Below are positions 26,747 through 35,303 of a stretch of 64,000 nt of DNA, piece after piece. Source of the DNA: Calothrix sp. PCC 7103 (GTDB lineage: Bacteria; Cyanobacteriota; Cyanobacteriia; Cyanobacteriales; Nostocaceae); assembly GCF_000331305.1 (NCBI RefSeq), contig NZ_KB217478.1, positions 6,846,317 to 6,910,316 on the forward strand. Reading direction: 5' to 3'. Each line of letters starts with the position of its first letter. Position 1 is the first letter of the stretch. The translations under genes were made by a program, and so were the position numbers. Below the pieces are notes generated by a model, which saw nothing but the letters and a program-made list of their open reading frames with translations, was not told the DNA's origin and did not search any database.

Positions 26747-27214
26747 ATGAAAGACAAAAGCGAAGGTTTCAAAGTTATTGCCGACAATCGTCAAGCGCGC
26801 TTCTTATACGAAATCCTCGAAACCTATGAAGCAGGAATTCAACTGACCGGGACAGAGGTAAAGTCTATTCGCGCAGGAAAAGTGAATCTCCAGGATGGCT
26901 ATGCACTAGTTCGTAACGGTGAAGTATGGCTAATCAACGTACATATTTCTCCTTACACCCAAAGTAGCGAGTACTTCAACCACGAACCACGTCGCACCCG
27001 CAAACTACTGTTGCATCGTAAAGAAATTAGAACCCTTGTAGGTAAAGTCGAACAGCAGGGTTTAACGTTGGTACCTCTAAAAATGTACCTTAAACGCGGT
27101 CTTGTCAAAGTTAGCTTTGCTCTTGGTAAGGGTAAGAAGTTACACGATAAACGTGAAGATATGAAGCGACGTGACGACCAACGCGAAATGCAGCGTGCGA
27201 TGAAGCGATATTAA
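26747..27214 (+). CDS. smpB: SsrA-binding protein SmpB
   Basis: Complete 155-residue SmpB: FKVIADNRQARFLYEILETY, GIQLTGTEVKSIRAGKVNL, SPYTQSSEYFNHEPRRTRKL and a basic C-terminal tail (KREDMKRRDDQREMQRAMKR) that enters the decoding centre. SmpB delivers tmRNA to stalled ribosomes. The open frame continues upstream to 26612, but those 45 residues do not resemble SmpB, and ATG 26747 (MKDKSEGFKV) gives the family start. The tmRNA gene is not in this window. Confidence 0.97.
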   Translation: MKDKSEGFKVIADNRQARFLYEILETYEAGIQLTGTEVKSIRAGKVNLQDGYALVRNGEVWLINVHISPYTQSSEYFNHEPRRTRKLLLHRKEIRTLVGKVEQQGLTLVPLKMYLKRGLVKVSFALGKGKKLHDKREDMKRRDDQREMQRAMKRY

Positions 27215-27222
27215 TCCGTAGT

Positions 27223-27237
27223 GTGGGCACTGCCCAC
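27223..27237. terminator. GTGGGCA hairpin between smpB and the MEKHLA gene
   Basis: GTGGGCA-C-TGCCCAC is a perfect 7-bp inverted repeat in the 24-bp gap between the two convergent stop codons. The flanking CGTAGTGTGGGCACTGCC is shared with 38895-38920, so it is a dispersed element used as terminator. Confidence 0.5.
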
Positions 27238-27238
27238 C

Positions 27239-27712
27239 TTACACATACTTCCACTTATAAAACATAGCAGCTTGACCACAGTGGTCATTATTCTCCCCTA
27301 GCACATTCCAAATCAACAAATTCTCAACGTAAAACCTTTTACCTGTACTAGAAATACGTACACCAGAGTAATTCTCAACAAACCCTCTTTTTTGTGTCTC
27401 TTCTAACAACTTTTCTCTCTCTTCACGCACTAAAGGTTCAGCAGTTTCACGCGAAGGCGTTTGTATAAATTTATCCCAATCTAATTCCCATAGTCTCAGA
27501 GCTGTTTGATTCCCATAATTAAAAATAGGATTCGCTTCGATACCGTGGGAAATTACAACGAACGGCGCCTCAAATAAAAATTGTGCCACATCAGACGGCG
27601 CCATATCTAAATCAAAAAGTAATTGCCCCGTCCAATGCTGATAACTTCGTAACAAACTTTGAGTATGACGAATGATTGTTTCTTGTTGCCAAGGATATTG
27701 TACTTCGGTCAT
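27239..27712 (-). CDS. MEKHLA domain protein
   Basis: 157 residues matching the MEKHLA domain (PF08670): SHGIEANPIFNYGNQTALRLWELDW is the hallmark, related to PAS folds and to the C-terminus of plant HD-ZIP III factors. VENLLIWNVL near the end completes the domain. It is a single-domain soluble protein, presumably a ligand or redox sensor with unknown partner. It follows the lptF/G gene by 4 bp on the same strand, so probably cotranscribed. Confidence 0.9.
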   Translation of the reverse strand: MTEVQYPWQQETIIRHTQSLLRSYQHWTGQLLFDLDMAPSDVAQFLFEAPFVVISHGIEANPIFNYGNQTALRLWELDWDKFIQTPSRETAEPLVREEREKLLEETQKRGFVENYSGVRISSTGKRFYVENLLIWNVLGENNDHCGQAAMFYKWKYV

Positions 27713-27716
27713 TTAA

Positions 27717-28895
27717 CTACTTTCTTGCAACTCGTGTTAATAAAAATATACCAGCTCCTAAACCGAATGCATTCGGCGACCATGCGGCAATGTGAGGGGA
27801 TAAAATACCCGCGTCTCCAAGCGCACGTGTGAACACTAGCAATACATAGAAAGAGAAAATTACTATTAAACTTATCCCAAAACTGGCGCCTTTACCAGTA
27901 CGTTGAGGTACAGTACCCACCACAGAACCAACTAAACCAAACACAACACACGCAAATGGGAAAGCAATTTTTTGCTGAATACGAACCTTAAGTTTACGAA
28001 TTTTTTGGTCGTCACCACTCAAACGTTCCAGTTCAAGCTGTTCAAATGACTCAGAAATATTCATTTCCTCAGTGTCGCGTTCACGCTCTGCCAAACTTAA
28101 TGGAGTACGTGGCAATTCTATTTTTTGGCGTTTGAAACGGACTATATTACGGTAAGAATTATCGGGGGCAATTAAATAAGCTGTCCCATTATAAAAATCC
28201 CAAATATTCTCTATAGGATTCCATTCTCCAGACTCAGAAACAACAATTTGATTTAAAGCTCCCTCAGAACGGTCGATAATCGTCAAACCCTTCATCTGCT
28301 TACCATCAAATTCATCCGCATAAAATAAGCGAGTCAATATTTTTTGCTTCTTACCCTTATCATCCTTGGTTTCGCGGTATTCAGGATAAAATATGTTTTC
28401 GCGACGATACGACGGTTTATCTGATTTTATGGCATTTTCAAGAGTCAAGCCAGCTTCATAAGTGGCAGCAGGCACAATTTTCTCGTTGAAAACAAAAGTC
28501 ATACCTGTAATAATCAAGCTTAACATCACTGCTGGCATCACCATTCGGTAAACGCTGACCCCACAACTACGCATCGCAACGAGTTCGCTCTCACCCGAAA
28601 GACGACTATAAGTCATTAAAGTCGCTAGTAACGTTGACATGGGGAATGCAAATACAACTGCCCTAGGCAATTGTAAAACCAGAACCTTCAATCCAACCGC
28701 AGGTGGAAGACCAGACTCAACCAATTTTCGCATTACTTCAAATAAGCTATCAATAGCCAGTACAAGCGAAGCAAATGCACCAACACCAAACAAAAACGGT
28801 GGCAGTAATTGGCCGATAAGATAGCGGTCCATAATTGTAAATGGAACCAGCGAGCCAAGAGTGTAAAATGATTTGAGCTTTTTTGATGCCATCAT
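27717..28895 (-). CDS. LptF/LptG family lipopolysaccharide export permease
   Basis: Typical LptF/G architecture: three N-terminal membrane helices (MDRYLIGQLLPPFLFGVGAF, VGLKVLVLQLPRAVVFAFPM, then the SRLSGESELVAMRSCGVS coupling region), a periplasmic beta-jellyroll and three C-terminal helices. With LptB it forms the inner-membrane extractor of LPS. Cyanobacteria usually have a single LptF/G protein, consistent with one gene here. It is third in the apparent order lptA-lptB-lptF/G, all on the minus strand. Two adjacent ATG codons are possible starts (28895 and 28892). Confidence 0.92.
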   Translation of the reverse strand: MMASKKLKSFYTLGSLVPFTIMDRYLIGQLLPPFLFGVGAFASLVLAIDSLFEVMRKLVESGLPPAVGLKVLVLQLPRAVVFAFPMSTLLATLMTYSRLSGESELVAMRSCGVSVYRMVMPAVMLSLIITGMTFVFNEKIVPAATYEAGLTLENAIKSDKPSYRRENIFYPEYRETKDDKGKKQKILTRLFYADEFDGKQMKGLTIIDRSEGALNQIVVSESGEWNPIENIWDFYNGTAYLIAPDNSYRNIVRFKRQKIELPRTPLSLAERERDTEEMNISESFEQLELERLSGDDQKIRKLKVRIQQKIAFPFACVVFGLVGSVVGTVPQRTGKGASFGISLIVIFSFYVLLVFTRALGDAGILSPHIAAWSPNAFGLGAGIFLLTRVARK

Positions 28896-29000
28896 ATATC
28901 ACTGAAAATAACCAGCACCTGACTATTGCCTAACAACAAATTAGGTGTACCAGATGATTGATGAATTTTATATTTCGCTTCTGCTCGTACCAAACCTGGA

Positions 29001-29729
29001 CTAAACTTGAAAATTATCTCCTAAGTAATATTGCCTAACAAGGGGGTTGTTATACAGTTCTTCAGATGTTCCACTAGCAAGTATTTGCCCTTCTCGCATT
29101 ATGTACGAACGGTCGGTGATAGCAAGTGTTTCACGAACGTTGTGGTCAGTAATGAGAATACCCATATTGCGGTCGCGAAGTTGTGCGACAATTTGCTGAA
29201 TTTCGGAAACAGCAATTGGGTCAACACCAGCGAAAGGTTCATCGAGCAATAAAAAGCTGGGTCCATTTTGACCGGCAGCTAACGCACGTGCTAATTCGCA
29301 ACGGCGCCTTTCACCCCCCGAAAGCTGGATACCTTTACTTCTAGCGACTTTTTCCAAACGGAACTCCCGCAATAGGGTGTCCATACGTATTGACCATTCC
29401 CAGCGGGGTACGTTAGTTTGCTCGAGTACTAAAAGAATGTTTTCGCGTACACTCAATTGGCGAAATATGCTTGCTTCCTGCGCTAAATAGCCAATACCAA
29501 GACGCGCACGCTTGTGCATAGGTAAGGCAGTAATATCCATGTTATCAAGCCAGACCTTGCCTTGGTTAGGTTTTTCTAAACCAGTGGCAATATAAAAGGT
29601 AGTTGTTTTGCCGGCGCCATTGGGGCCAAGTAAACCAACGATTTCTCCTTGAGCAACCGAAATACTAACGCGATTAACGATTACGCGCTTACCGTAAGAT
29701 TTGTGAATATTCTCTAAAGTTATTTTCAC
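29001..29729 (-). CDS. lptB: LPS export ABC transporter ATPase LptB
   Basis: ABC ATPase with Walker A GPNGAGKTT, Q-loop in LAQEASIF, signature LSGGERRRCELARALA, Walker B FLLLDEPFAGVDP and the H-loop LITDHNVRETL, closest to LptB by the ASIFRQLSVRENI segment. It powers LPS transport with the LptF/G permease 105 bp downstream. The start codon is GTG at 29729, giving (M)KITLENIHKSYGKR. Length 242 is normal. Confidence 0.94.
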   Translation of the reverse strand: MKITLENIHKSYGKRVIVNRVSISVAQGEIVGLLGPNGAGKTTTFYIATGLEKPNQGKVWLDNMDITALPMHKRARLGIGYLAQEASIFRQLSVRENILLVLEQTNVPRWEWSIRMDTLLREFRLEKVARSKGIQLSGGERRRCELARALAAGQNGPSFLLLDEPFAGVDPIAVSEIQQIVAQLRDRNMGILITDHNVRETLAITDRSYIMREGQILASGTSEELYNNPLVRQYYLGDNFQV

Positions 29730-29759
29730 GCTTCACGCCCCTCATGACGGCACACACAA

Positions 29760-30278
29760 TTAATTTCCACGTCTTAACGCGGGTGTTCTCGGTGCAGGCG
29801 CCGGACGAGTTTGTGTTTCATCTACAATATAAATCGATTCTACCTGACGACCGCTTTGTGGTTGGGCGACAAATCTTCCTTGGTCAATTAAATAAACTAC
29901 TCGCTCGCCTCTAATACTATTGCCGCCTTGTTGTAAAATATACACATTACCGCTTAAAATAATTTGACGCTCACGACTGAAGTATTGAGCTTGTGCAGCA
30001 GTTGCTTGAATACCACGGGCAGGATAAAACATTTGTACGTTACCGCGTGCTGTAGCGACTTGGGCTTTAGCGTCGTATTCTTGAGTATCGGAACTAATGC
30101 GAATACCGCGATTTTGAGCTGCGTTTTGAGCATTCGCTGTAGAAATTAATGAGGCATTTTGACGTAATGGGTTGCTTAGATTAAAATTAAGGGCGCCGAA
30201 AAGTGTAACAGGTAACACTAAAGCTAAACCAAAACGACGAATCTGACTCTTGGTGAGGAAATTATTAGCGGGAACCAT
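29760..30278 (-). CDS. lptA: LptA/OstA-like periplasmic protein
   Basis: After a signal sequence (about residues 13-48), the OstA/LptA beta-strand repeat is visible: IRISSDTQEYDAKAQVATAR, GNVQMFYPARGIQATAAQAQ, REIILSGNV-type and GNSIRGERVVYLIDQGRF. LptA forms the bridge that carries LPS across the periplasm. At 172 residues it has the usual single OstA domain. A basic, Pro-rich tail (RPAPAPRTPALRRGN) ends the protein. It lies 30 bp upstream of lptB, same operon. Confidence 0.88.
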   Translation of the reverse strand: MVPANNFLTKSQIRRFGLALVLPVTLFGALNFNLSNPLRQNASLISTANAQNAAQNRGIRISSDTQEYDAKAQVATARGNVQMFYPARGIQATAAQAQYFSRERQIILSGNVYILQQGGNSIRGERVVYLIDQGRFVAQPQSGRQVESIYIVDETQTRPAPAPRTPALRRGN

Positions 30279-30567
30279 AAGAATTTGAGGCTTTATTTAT
30301 AACTTCGTTGTGTTAACGACTTAATTTTAGTGATTTCTAGTAGTATATCCAGGCACAGAAAGCACAATCTGGAATTCCTTACAGAACACACGGTATATTT
30401 TGTAGTTTACTATGAGAAATGTAATCGCACCTACTTAGGAACTAGGACGAACGTGCGGAGCTTTATGTTTCGTTGAACGCGACAACTTAAAATATTTCCT
30501 AAATGTCAAGCAATAGTCGATGATATAGAAACAGAAGTCCTAGTAGCTTAATTTATACCTTTGTCTT

Positions 30568-31128
30568 ATGTTTGGTAAACTTCGCTTATCTATTCTTGGT
30601 TTAACAGTAGGTGGCATTTTAACAACGATTGGTTTTGTTGCTTATGCTAACGATAACGCTACACTCAACCTAGCTGGTTTCTTTTACGGTATACCCCTAC
30701 TACTAGGAGGACTAGCGCTCAAAGCTAGCGAACTCGAACCAGTACCTTTTAGTCAACTAACTACCCCAGAAGTATTGAAGCTACGTGAAGAGCAAGCAAC
30801 TGTCACTCAAAATAAAATCCGTAAAGATATTACTCGCTACTGCTACGGACAAGAAGCTCATTTTGACCAAGCACTCGAATACTTACAGTTAAGTCCTTCA
30901 GATGATGAGATGCCAATAGTCACGGGTTTGCGTGAAACCTCTACTTCGGGAGCATATACTTTAACGTTAGAATTTGATTCACCCTGTGTCCCCTTAGAAG
31001 CTTGGCAGGCAAAGCAGGAAAAAATGACAAAGTACTTTGGGCCTAACGTTGAAGTCAAAGTCGCGCAAACAGGTGAAGAACAAATTGAGCTAACTTTAAT
31101 TACTACTAAAATTACTACTAATAGCTAA
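30568..31128 (+). CDS. DUF2854 family membrane protein
   Basis: Two N-terminal membrane helices (LSILGLTVGGILTTIGFVAY and LAGFFYGIPLLLGGLALK) and a soluble C-terminal domain (LREEQATVTQNKIRKDITRY, PCVPLEAWQAK). This is the DUF2854 pattern of cyanobacteria and plastids, where family members are thylakoid proteins of unknown role. It is convergent with crr7, with a hairpin (31135-31164) between. Confidence 0.88.
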   Translation: MFGKLRLSILGLTVGGILTTIGFVAYANDNATLNLAGFFYGIPLLLGGLALKASELEPVPFSQLTTPEVLKLREEQATVTQNKIRKDITRYCYGQEAHFDQALEYLQLSPSDDEMPIVTGLRETSTSGAYTLTLEFDSPCVPLEAWQAKQEKMTKYFGPNVEVKVAQTGEEQIELTLITTKITTNS

Positions 31129-31134
31129 AAGTGT

Positions 31135-31164
31135 GTTGGGTTGCCCTGTACACGGGAACCCAAC
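31135..31164. terminator. GTTGGGTT/AACCCAAC hairpin
   Basis: GTTGGGTT (31135-31142) pairs with AACCCAAC (31157-31164), with an inner CCC/GGG pair. It lies between the convergent DUF2854 and crr7 genes and belongs to the same family as 17341-17365. Confidence 0.6.
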
Positions 31165-31175
31165 CTACTATTTCT

Positions 31176-31436
31176 CTATTTTTCTAAGCGTACTGCGTAC
31201 CATTGCAGGTACTCTCCGGGACCAAGGTCTAACTCGCAACTGGTATCAATTAAATATTTTACTTGTGCTTCAACTGTATCAAATTGCCGCAAATCATTAG
31301 GTAAATTTTCATAGTTGATCTGAAGTAAGGTCGCTTTCAGCTTTTCGTGTAACTCCGAGACTGAGATAATTTGTTCGGGTTGGTTGGTTTCGAGGACGAC
31401 AAAATAATCTTCCTCATACATTATTGAATTTGGCAT
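31176..31436 (-). CDS. CRR7-like protein (chlororespiratory reduction 7)
   Basis: 86 residues: an acidic N-terminus (MYEEDYFVVLETNQPEQ), a helix (SVSELHEKLKATLLQI) and the conserved end LGPGEYLQWYAVRLEK. By recall this matches CRR7 (PF12095), needed in plants for assembly of the chloroplast NDH complex; cyanobacterial homologues are uncharacterised. Soluble, no signal. Convergent with the DUF2854 gene. Confidence 0.8.
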   Translation of the reverse strand: MPNSIMYEEDYFVVLETNQPEQIISVSELHEKLKATLLQINYENLPNDLRQFDTVEAQVKYLIDTSCELDLGPGEYLQWYAVRLEK

Positions 31437-31929
31437 TTTACAGATTAGTTGTATTTTCTGAAACTGTGGCTAAGTAGTATTTGCGTTCTACTTCTTAGCC
31501 ATATGTGATTATTTATTTAATTCTAATAGTGGGTGTTGTCTGAGTGGCGCCTTTTATAGCAAGCAGTAGAGCATCATTTTTTTAGAGAATGAGATCAGAC
31601 GGGAATAGATGGGAAATATATAATTACACCTATCTGTCTATAGGTTAAAAAAGTAAACCAATTTTTGTATCTTGTATACAGTATCTATGCATCACCGTCA
31701 TTTACTACCCGTATTAATTTCGTTAAATCATCACCAAATTCATAATGAGGTATTTCACTGCTGGCATTTTTATCATCTTAGATATCTAAGTAATTCAGCG
31801 TAATTAATATTTTTTAAATATACATATATAAACAGTGAAGCTTCCGCAAAATCACTATTATAGTATACAACTTTTTGCGATATAAGGCTCGCTAGCAATC
31901 AAATTGAAAATATTTTTATAACGCAACTC
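31437..31929. other. Intergenic region between divergent crr7 and GGDEF genes
   Basis: About 490 bp, AT-rich, no coding sequence. GGCTAAG...CTTAGCC at about 31468-31500 forms a 7-bp-stem hairpin with an inner TAGTA/TACT pairing, about 30 bp upstream of crr7. The remainder should hold the two promoters. Confidence 0.45.
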
Positions 31930-32970
31930 ATGTCAGGGAAAAGACCAATTACAATTTCTAGTAAACCACCTTTGATTCTTGTGGTTGATGATGATAAAAC
32001 CATGCGGTTACTACTGCGTGAGTTTATGGAAAAAGAAGGTTATCGAGTAGTTGAAGGGAATAATGGTAAAGATTGTCTAGAAGCTGTTGCTGCGGATAAG
32101 CCAGATTTGATACTTTTGGATGCGGTAATGCCAGAAATGGACGGTTTTACTTGCTGTAAAGAACTGCTTCAGATTGCCAAGAACAATCTTGCCGTTGCAC
32201 TTGCCAACTTTGACAGTGGTAATGGTTCATTTGGTAATACGGTAATTTCCAAGCTTTGGGAACGAACTCCAATATTGATGATTACTGGACTAGATGACCC
32301 AGAGTCAGTAGACCGTGCCTTTGAAGTTGGAGCTAGTGACTTTGTGACTAAACCTATTCACTGGGCAGTATTGCGTCAGCGAGTCCGAAGACTATTACAG
32401 CAAGCTCAACTTTATAAACAACTGGAAGCGGCAAACCAAGCTTTACAGCAACTTGCAAACGTTGATGGGTTGACAAATGTCGCAAATAGGCGGCACTTTG
32501 ACCAATGTATCAATTCCAAGTGGTTAACATTAGCACAAGAAAAGGCGCCGTTATCGTTGATATTGTGTGACATCGATTATTTCAAACGTTACAACGACAA
32601 ATATGGACACCCAGCAGGAGATACATGCCTGCAAAAAGTTGCTACTGTCTTGAAATACACAGCACAAAAAGACCAGAACTTAGTCGCACGTTATGGTGGA
32701 GAAGAATTTGCGGTGATTATGCCATATACCACTGCTGCCAGTGCAGTCAGTATTGCAGCATCAATGCAAGCAGGAGTGCGCGAACTGGAACTATTCCACG
32801 TCGAATCTGCTGTAAGTCAATATGTAACCTTGAGTTTAGGAGTTGGCACAATTATTCCGAGTTTTGACTCTTCACCACAAGAGTTAATAACAACTGCTGA
32901 CAAAGCCTTATACCAAGCCAAAGAACAAGGGCGAAACCGTATCATTATTAAACAAGCACAAACTTTATGA
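31930..32970 (+). CDS. REC-GGDEF response regulator (PleD-like diguanylate cyclase)
   Basis: Receiver domain (LILVVDDDKTMRLLLREFME, LILLDAVMPEMDGFTC, DFVTKPIHW) with an insert of about 30 residues between strands 3 and 4 (NLAVALANFDSGNGSFGN), then a GGDEF domain with active-site YGGEEFAVIMP and CDIDYFKRYND. It should make cyclic di-GMP when phosphorylated. The inhibitory I-site RxxD is not conserved (KDQN at that place), so product inhibition may be weak. No dedicated histidine kinase is adjacent. Confidence 0.93.
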   Translation: MSGKRPITISSKPPLILVVDDDKTMRLLLREFMEKEGYRVVEGNNGKDCLEAVAADKPDLILLDAVMPEMDGFTCCKELLQIAKNNLAVALANFDSGNGSFGNTVISKLWERTPILMITGLDDPESVDRAFEVGASDFVTKPIHWAVLRQRVRRLLQQAQLYKQLEAANQALQQLANVDGLTNVANRRHFDQCINSKWLTLAQEKAPLSLILCDIDYFKRYNDKYGHPAGDTCLQKVATVLKYTAQKDQNLVARYGGEEFAVIMPYTTAASAVSIAASMQAGVRELELFHVESAVSQYVTLSLGVGTIIPSFDSSPQELITTADKALYQAKEQGRNRIIIKQAQTL

Positions 32971-33325
32971 ATTTAATCAGAGAAATTAACACATAAAAAA
33001 ATCATTTTGTCAAATTAAAGATTTAGTAATAACACGTATAAAAAGACTTTAAAATAATTATGTTCAAATTAAAAGTGCCAGAACTGATGATTACCAATTC
33101 TGACACTCTATTTGCAGTCGATTTTTTCATGTAGGAGTCATAAAAAAGGCTGACTCCTGTTTAATTACGTTTATTTATTTTCAGGGTCTTTATATAAGCT
33201 GACCCCGTTTCAACAATTATTAGTTTCTCAGAAATTTTGAAATTTCTAAATTTCCTAATATTTTTTTTATGTTTCCTCACCTTTTATTGCGGCATGTTGC
33301 GTTGTGTGAACAATCATTACGTTAA
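32971..33325. other. Intergenic region with three successive hairpins
   Basis: Between convergent genes: an imperfect stem AGTGCCAGAACT/AATTCTGACACT (33074-33107), AGGAGTCA-N10-TGACTCCT (33133-33158, perfect 8 bp) and GGGTC-N12-GACCC (33184-33205). Each hairpin has a different stem, so they are not copies. No coding sequence. Confidence 0.5.
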
Positions 33326-33622
33326 TCATTTTGATTTTCGTTGCTCCTGTTGAAGTTCCCATCGCCAAAGAAACCCCATGAGAGCAATGACTCCGACTTG
33401 TAGGGCGAAATTAGGCAATGCGGCTTCAACATCGCGTCCAGCTAGAATTTGGGATAAAAATACAAAGGCGCCAATAAGACCAGAAGCAGCACAACCAACA
33501 TAAATAAACTTGCGAAACCCTCGGTAAGGAGCAGCCATTTCAGCCACCAAACGCGCTCTTATTTCTGGGTCAAGTTGAGACGCGCGCTTCTTAACCTGTT
33601 CAGACGAATTTTTTTCTACCAT
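33326..33622 (-). CDS. DUF3493 (LPA1/Rep27-related) small membrane protein
   Basis: 98 residues with a basic soluble start (LDPEIRARLVAEMAAPYRGFRKFIY) followed by two membrane helices (YVGCAASGLIGAFVFLSQIL and LQVGVIALMGFLWRWEL). This is the DUF3493 pattern; plant relatives (LPA1/REP27) assist photosystem II assembly and repair. Cyanobacterial function is not proven. It is divergent from the tRNA-Thr gene, about 50 bp away. Confidence 0.82.
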   Translation of the reverse strand: MVEKNSSEQVKKRASQLDPEIRARLVAEMAAPYRGFRKFIYVGCAASGLIGAFVFLSQILAGRDVEAALPNFALQVGVIALMGFLWRWELQQEQRKSK

Positions 33623-33671
33623 ATTTACGCAAATAGTGCTATGCTTGTATCGGTATTATATTGCTTCACAC

Positions 33672-33744
33672 GCCGATGTGGCTCAGTTGGTAGAGCACTC
33701 GATTCGTAATCGAGCGGTCGCGGGTTCAAATCCCGCCATCGGCT
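33672..33744 (+). tRNA. tRNA-Thr (anticodon CGU)
   Basis: Acceptor arms GCCGATG/CATCGGC, D-arm GCTCAGTTGGTAGAGC, anticodon stem CTCGA/TCGAG with loop TTCGTAA (anticodon CGT), and T-arm GCGGG-TTCAAAT-CCCGC are all paired. Discriminator T at 33744; CCA is not encoded. It reads ACG codons. Confidence 0.96.
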
Positions 33745-33857
33745 TAGTTTTAATTATGGTGTGTAATTCTCATAAGAGTGGAATGGGCATCCCTGCCCGT
33801 TCTGAGGGACAGAGGGGGTGCCTATCCCACAAGATAGTTTGATTTGAATGAAATTTT

Positions 33858-34421
33858 TTAAAGTTGTAATTCAAATCCAGGTAAAACATCTTCACCAGAA
33901 AGTATAACTGGGAGTGCAACGACTTCTACAGGTTGCCCTTGCCGATAAATCTCTACCTGTTGATCTTGAGGATTCACTAGCCAACCTAAACGTAAACCAT
34001 TTTCCAAATATTCCTTCATTTTCTCCTGCAAGCGTTTAAGAGCATCAGTTTCAGAACGCTGTTCAATCAAAAAGTCAGGTGTAAGGGGTGGAAATTTTTT
34101 ACGCTGTTCAGGAGTCAATGCATTCCAACGCTCTAAACTAACCCAAGCAGCATCGGGAGAACGATTGGCGCCACTTGGTAATCTAAAAATAGTCGAAGAA
34201 CTAAAAACTTTACCTAATTTACTTTGACGATTCCAAAAAGTTAAATCTGAAATTAAGTCAGCTTCCTGATTTCCGCTTTCTCCTCCTACTGGTGACACAA
34301 TAACTAACTCCCCATCAGCATTCAACTCTAGGCTTAAATCACGGTTTGCCATGCACAATTGATAAAATTGCTCGTCTGTCAGATGAGCGATTGGCTCTAA
34401 ATTTAGCACAACGGTATTCAT
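33858..34421 (-). CDS. Uma2 family (DUF820) putative endonuclease
   Basis: Uma2/DUF820 pattern: LTDEQFYQLCMANRDLSLEL, ELVIVSPVGGESG, DLTFWNRQSKLGKVFSSST, SPDAAWVSLERW (core Asp), PDFLIEQRSETD (core Glu) and GLRLGWLVNPQDQQVEIYRQG. It is the larger cyanobacterial subfamily, different from the 16699 gene. Role unknown; a PD-(D/E)XK-like fold is expected. A dispersed hairpin separates it from the tRNA. Confidence 0.87.
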   Translation of the reverse strand: MNTVVLNLEPIAHLTDEQFYQLCMANRDLSLELNADGELVIVSPVGGESGNQEADLISDLTFWNRQSKLGKVFSSSTIFRLPSGANRSPDAAWVSLERWNALTPEQRKKFPPLTPDFLIEQRSETDALKRLQEKMKEYLENGLRLGWLVNPQDQQVEIYRQGQPVEVVALPVILSGEDVLPGFELQL

Positions 34422-34531
34422 GGAAAATTTCCCGCTCTTTTAAATCAAATATAACTCAAATCCAAGTAAAAGGTATAAAGCGAGTAGAACTGCATAACTA
34501 CAACTTGTAGAGATATATAGATAACTATGAC

Positions 34532-34690
34532 GTGGATTCTAAAAGGGATGCTGAGAAATTTCAACAAGTAGGTATTTTGATGAAGGGATTAGTAGAAATA
34601 TTGAAAACACCTGTTTTAAATAAAGAAGGTAAGTTCAATTTAGACACAGTAACTGTTGTAGAAAAATATCGTACTTTACCAGGTAGCTAA
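34532..34690 (+). pseudogene. Possible truncated small gene upstream of 34693
   Basis: An open frame ends at TAA 34690, 2 bp before the ATG of the next gene, an operon-like junction. From GTG 34532 it encodes 52 residues (FQQVGILMKGLVEILKTPVL, FNLDTVTVVEKYRTLPGS), amphipathic and protein-like. An in-frame TAG lies at 34508 and no ribosome-binding site is seen before GTG 34532; ATG 34577 would leave only 36 residues. Either a small intact gene or the 3' remnant of a longer one that lost its start. Confidence 0.35.
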
Positions 34691-34692
34691 AT

Positions 34693-35100
34693 ATGAACGT
34701 AAAAAAAGTTCCAGTAGAAGTATTAAATGGAAGTGCAAATGCTTCTCAATGTTTACACGCTATTGTCGAAGCCTATACCGAATACAAAATAGTAGCAGAA
34801 GAAGAACGTACAAAACGACGTGGTATTCAAGCCTGGGAAAAAACGACAATTACACAGATTAAAGCCCAGCGTGATGCTTTGATAAAGTATCTTGAATTAT
34901 CATTTGACGAACGTTCACAAAACTTTCGCCTTTTATTTCAAAAAGTTGATGATGCAATAGCAAGTGGTGATAATAACCAGTTAAATTTAGCTTTGCATTC
35001 AATCACAGAGATTGCTAAGTCTAGCCCATTTAAAGATTTTGCTGATTTAGCATCAGTTAGAGCCGCTCTTGATGACCCAGACCATAATTGGGAATTTTGA
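34693..35100 (+). CDS. Hypothetical 135-residue helical protein
   Basis: Not recognised. The N-terminal half is rich in Glu, Lys and Arg and probably helical (VEAYTEYKIVAEEERTKRRG ... ITQIKAQRDALIKYLELSFD), and the C-terminus is acidic (RAALDDPDHNWEF). No signal or membrane segment. Its ATG lies 2 bp after the small frame at 34532-34690, so the two may form a unit. The spacing and partner size recall small accessory cassettes, but no toxin or antitoxin family was recognised. Confidence 0.6.
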   Translation: MNVKKVPVEVLNGSANASQCLHAIVEAYTEYKIVAEEERTKRRGIQAWEKTTITQIKAQRDALIKYLELSFDERSQNFRLLFQKVDDAIASGDNNQLNLALHSITEIAKSSPFKDFADLASVRAALDDPDHNWEF

Positions 35101-35232
35101 TTTTACATTTCAAACTTTCACTCATATCTCAACTCCCTCATACATACATTGTATTTACAATCTCTTTTATTCGCAACTTCTTAGGTTATTAAGTTTAAAT
35201 ACTTTGCTGTTTTAGATTTTGCGTTGATGCTG

Positions 35233-35298
35233 AGAAACCTGGTTTCTTTTGGTTTTGTTGAGGATTGTTGTGTTCAGTAAGGGAGAAACCAGGTTTCT
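35233..35298. repeat. Two copies of AGAAACC-N-GGTTTCT palindrome
   Basis: AGAAACCTGGTTTCT (35233-35247) and AGAAACCAGGTTTCT (35284-35298) are 51 bp apart, just 3' of the flv1-like gene. The pair mirrors the arrangement at 13391-13472. Confidence 0.75.
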
Positions 35299-35303
35299 GG
35301 GAT

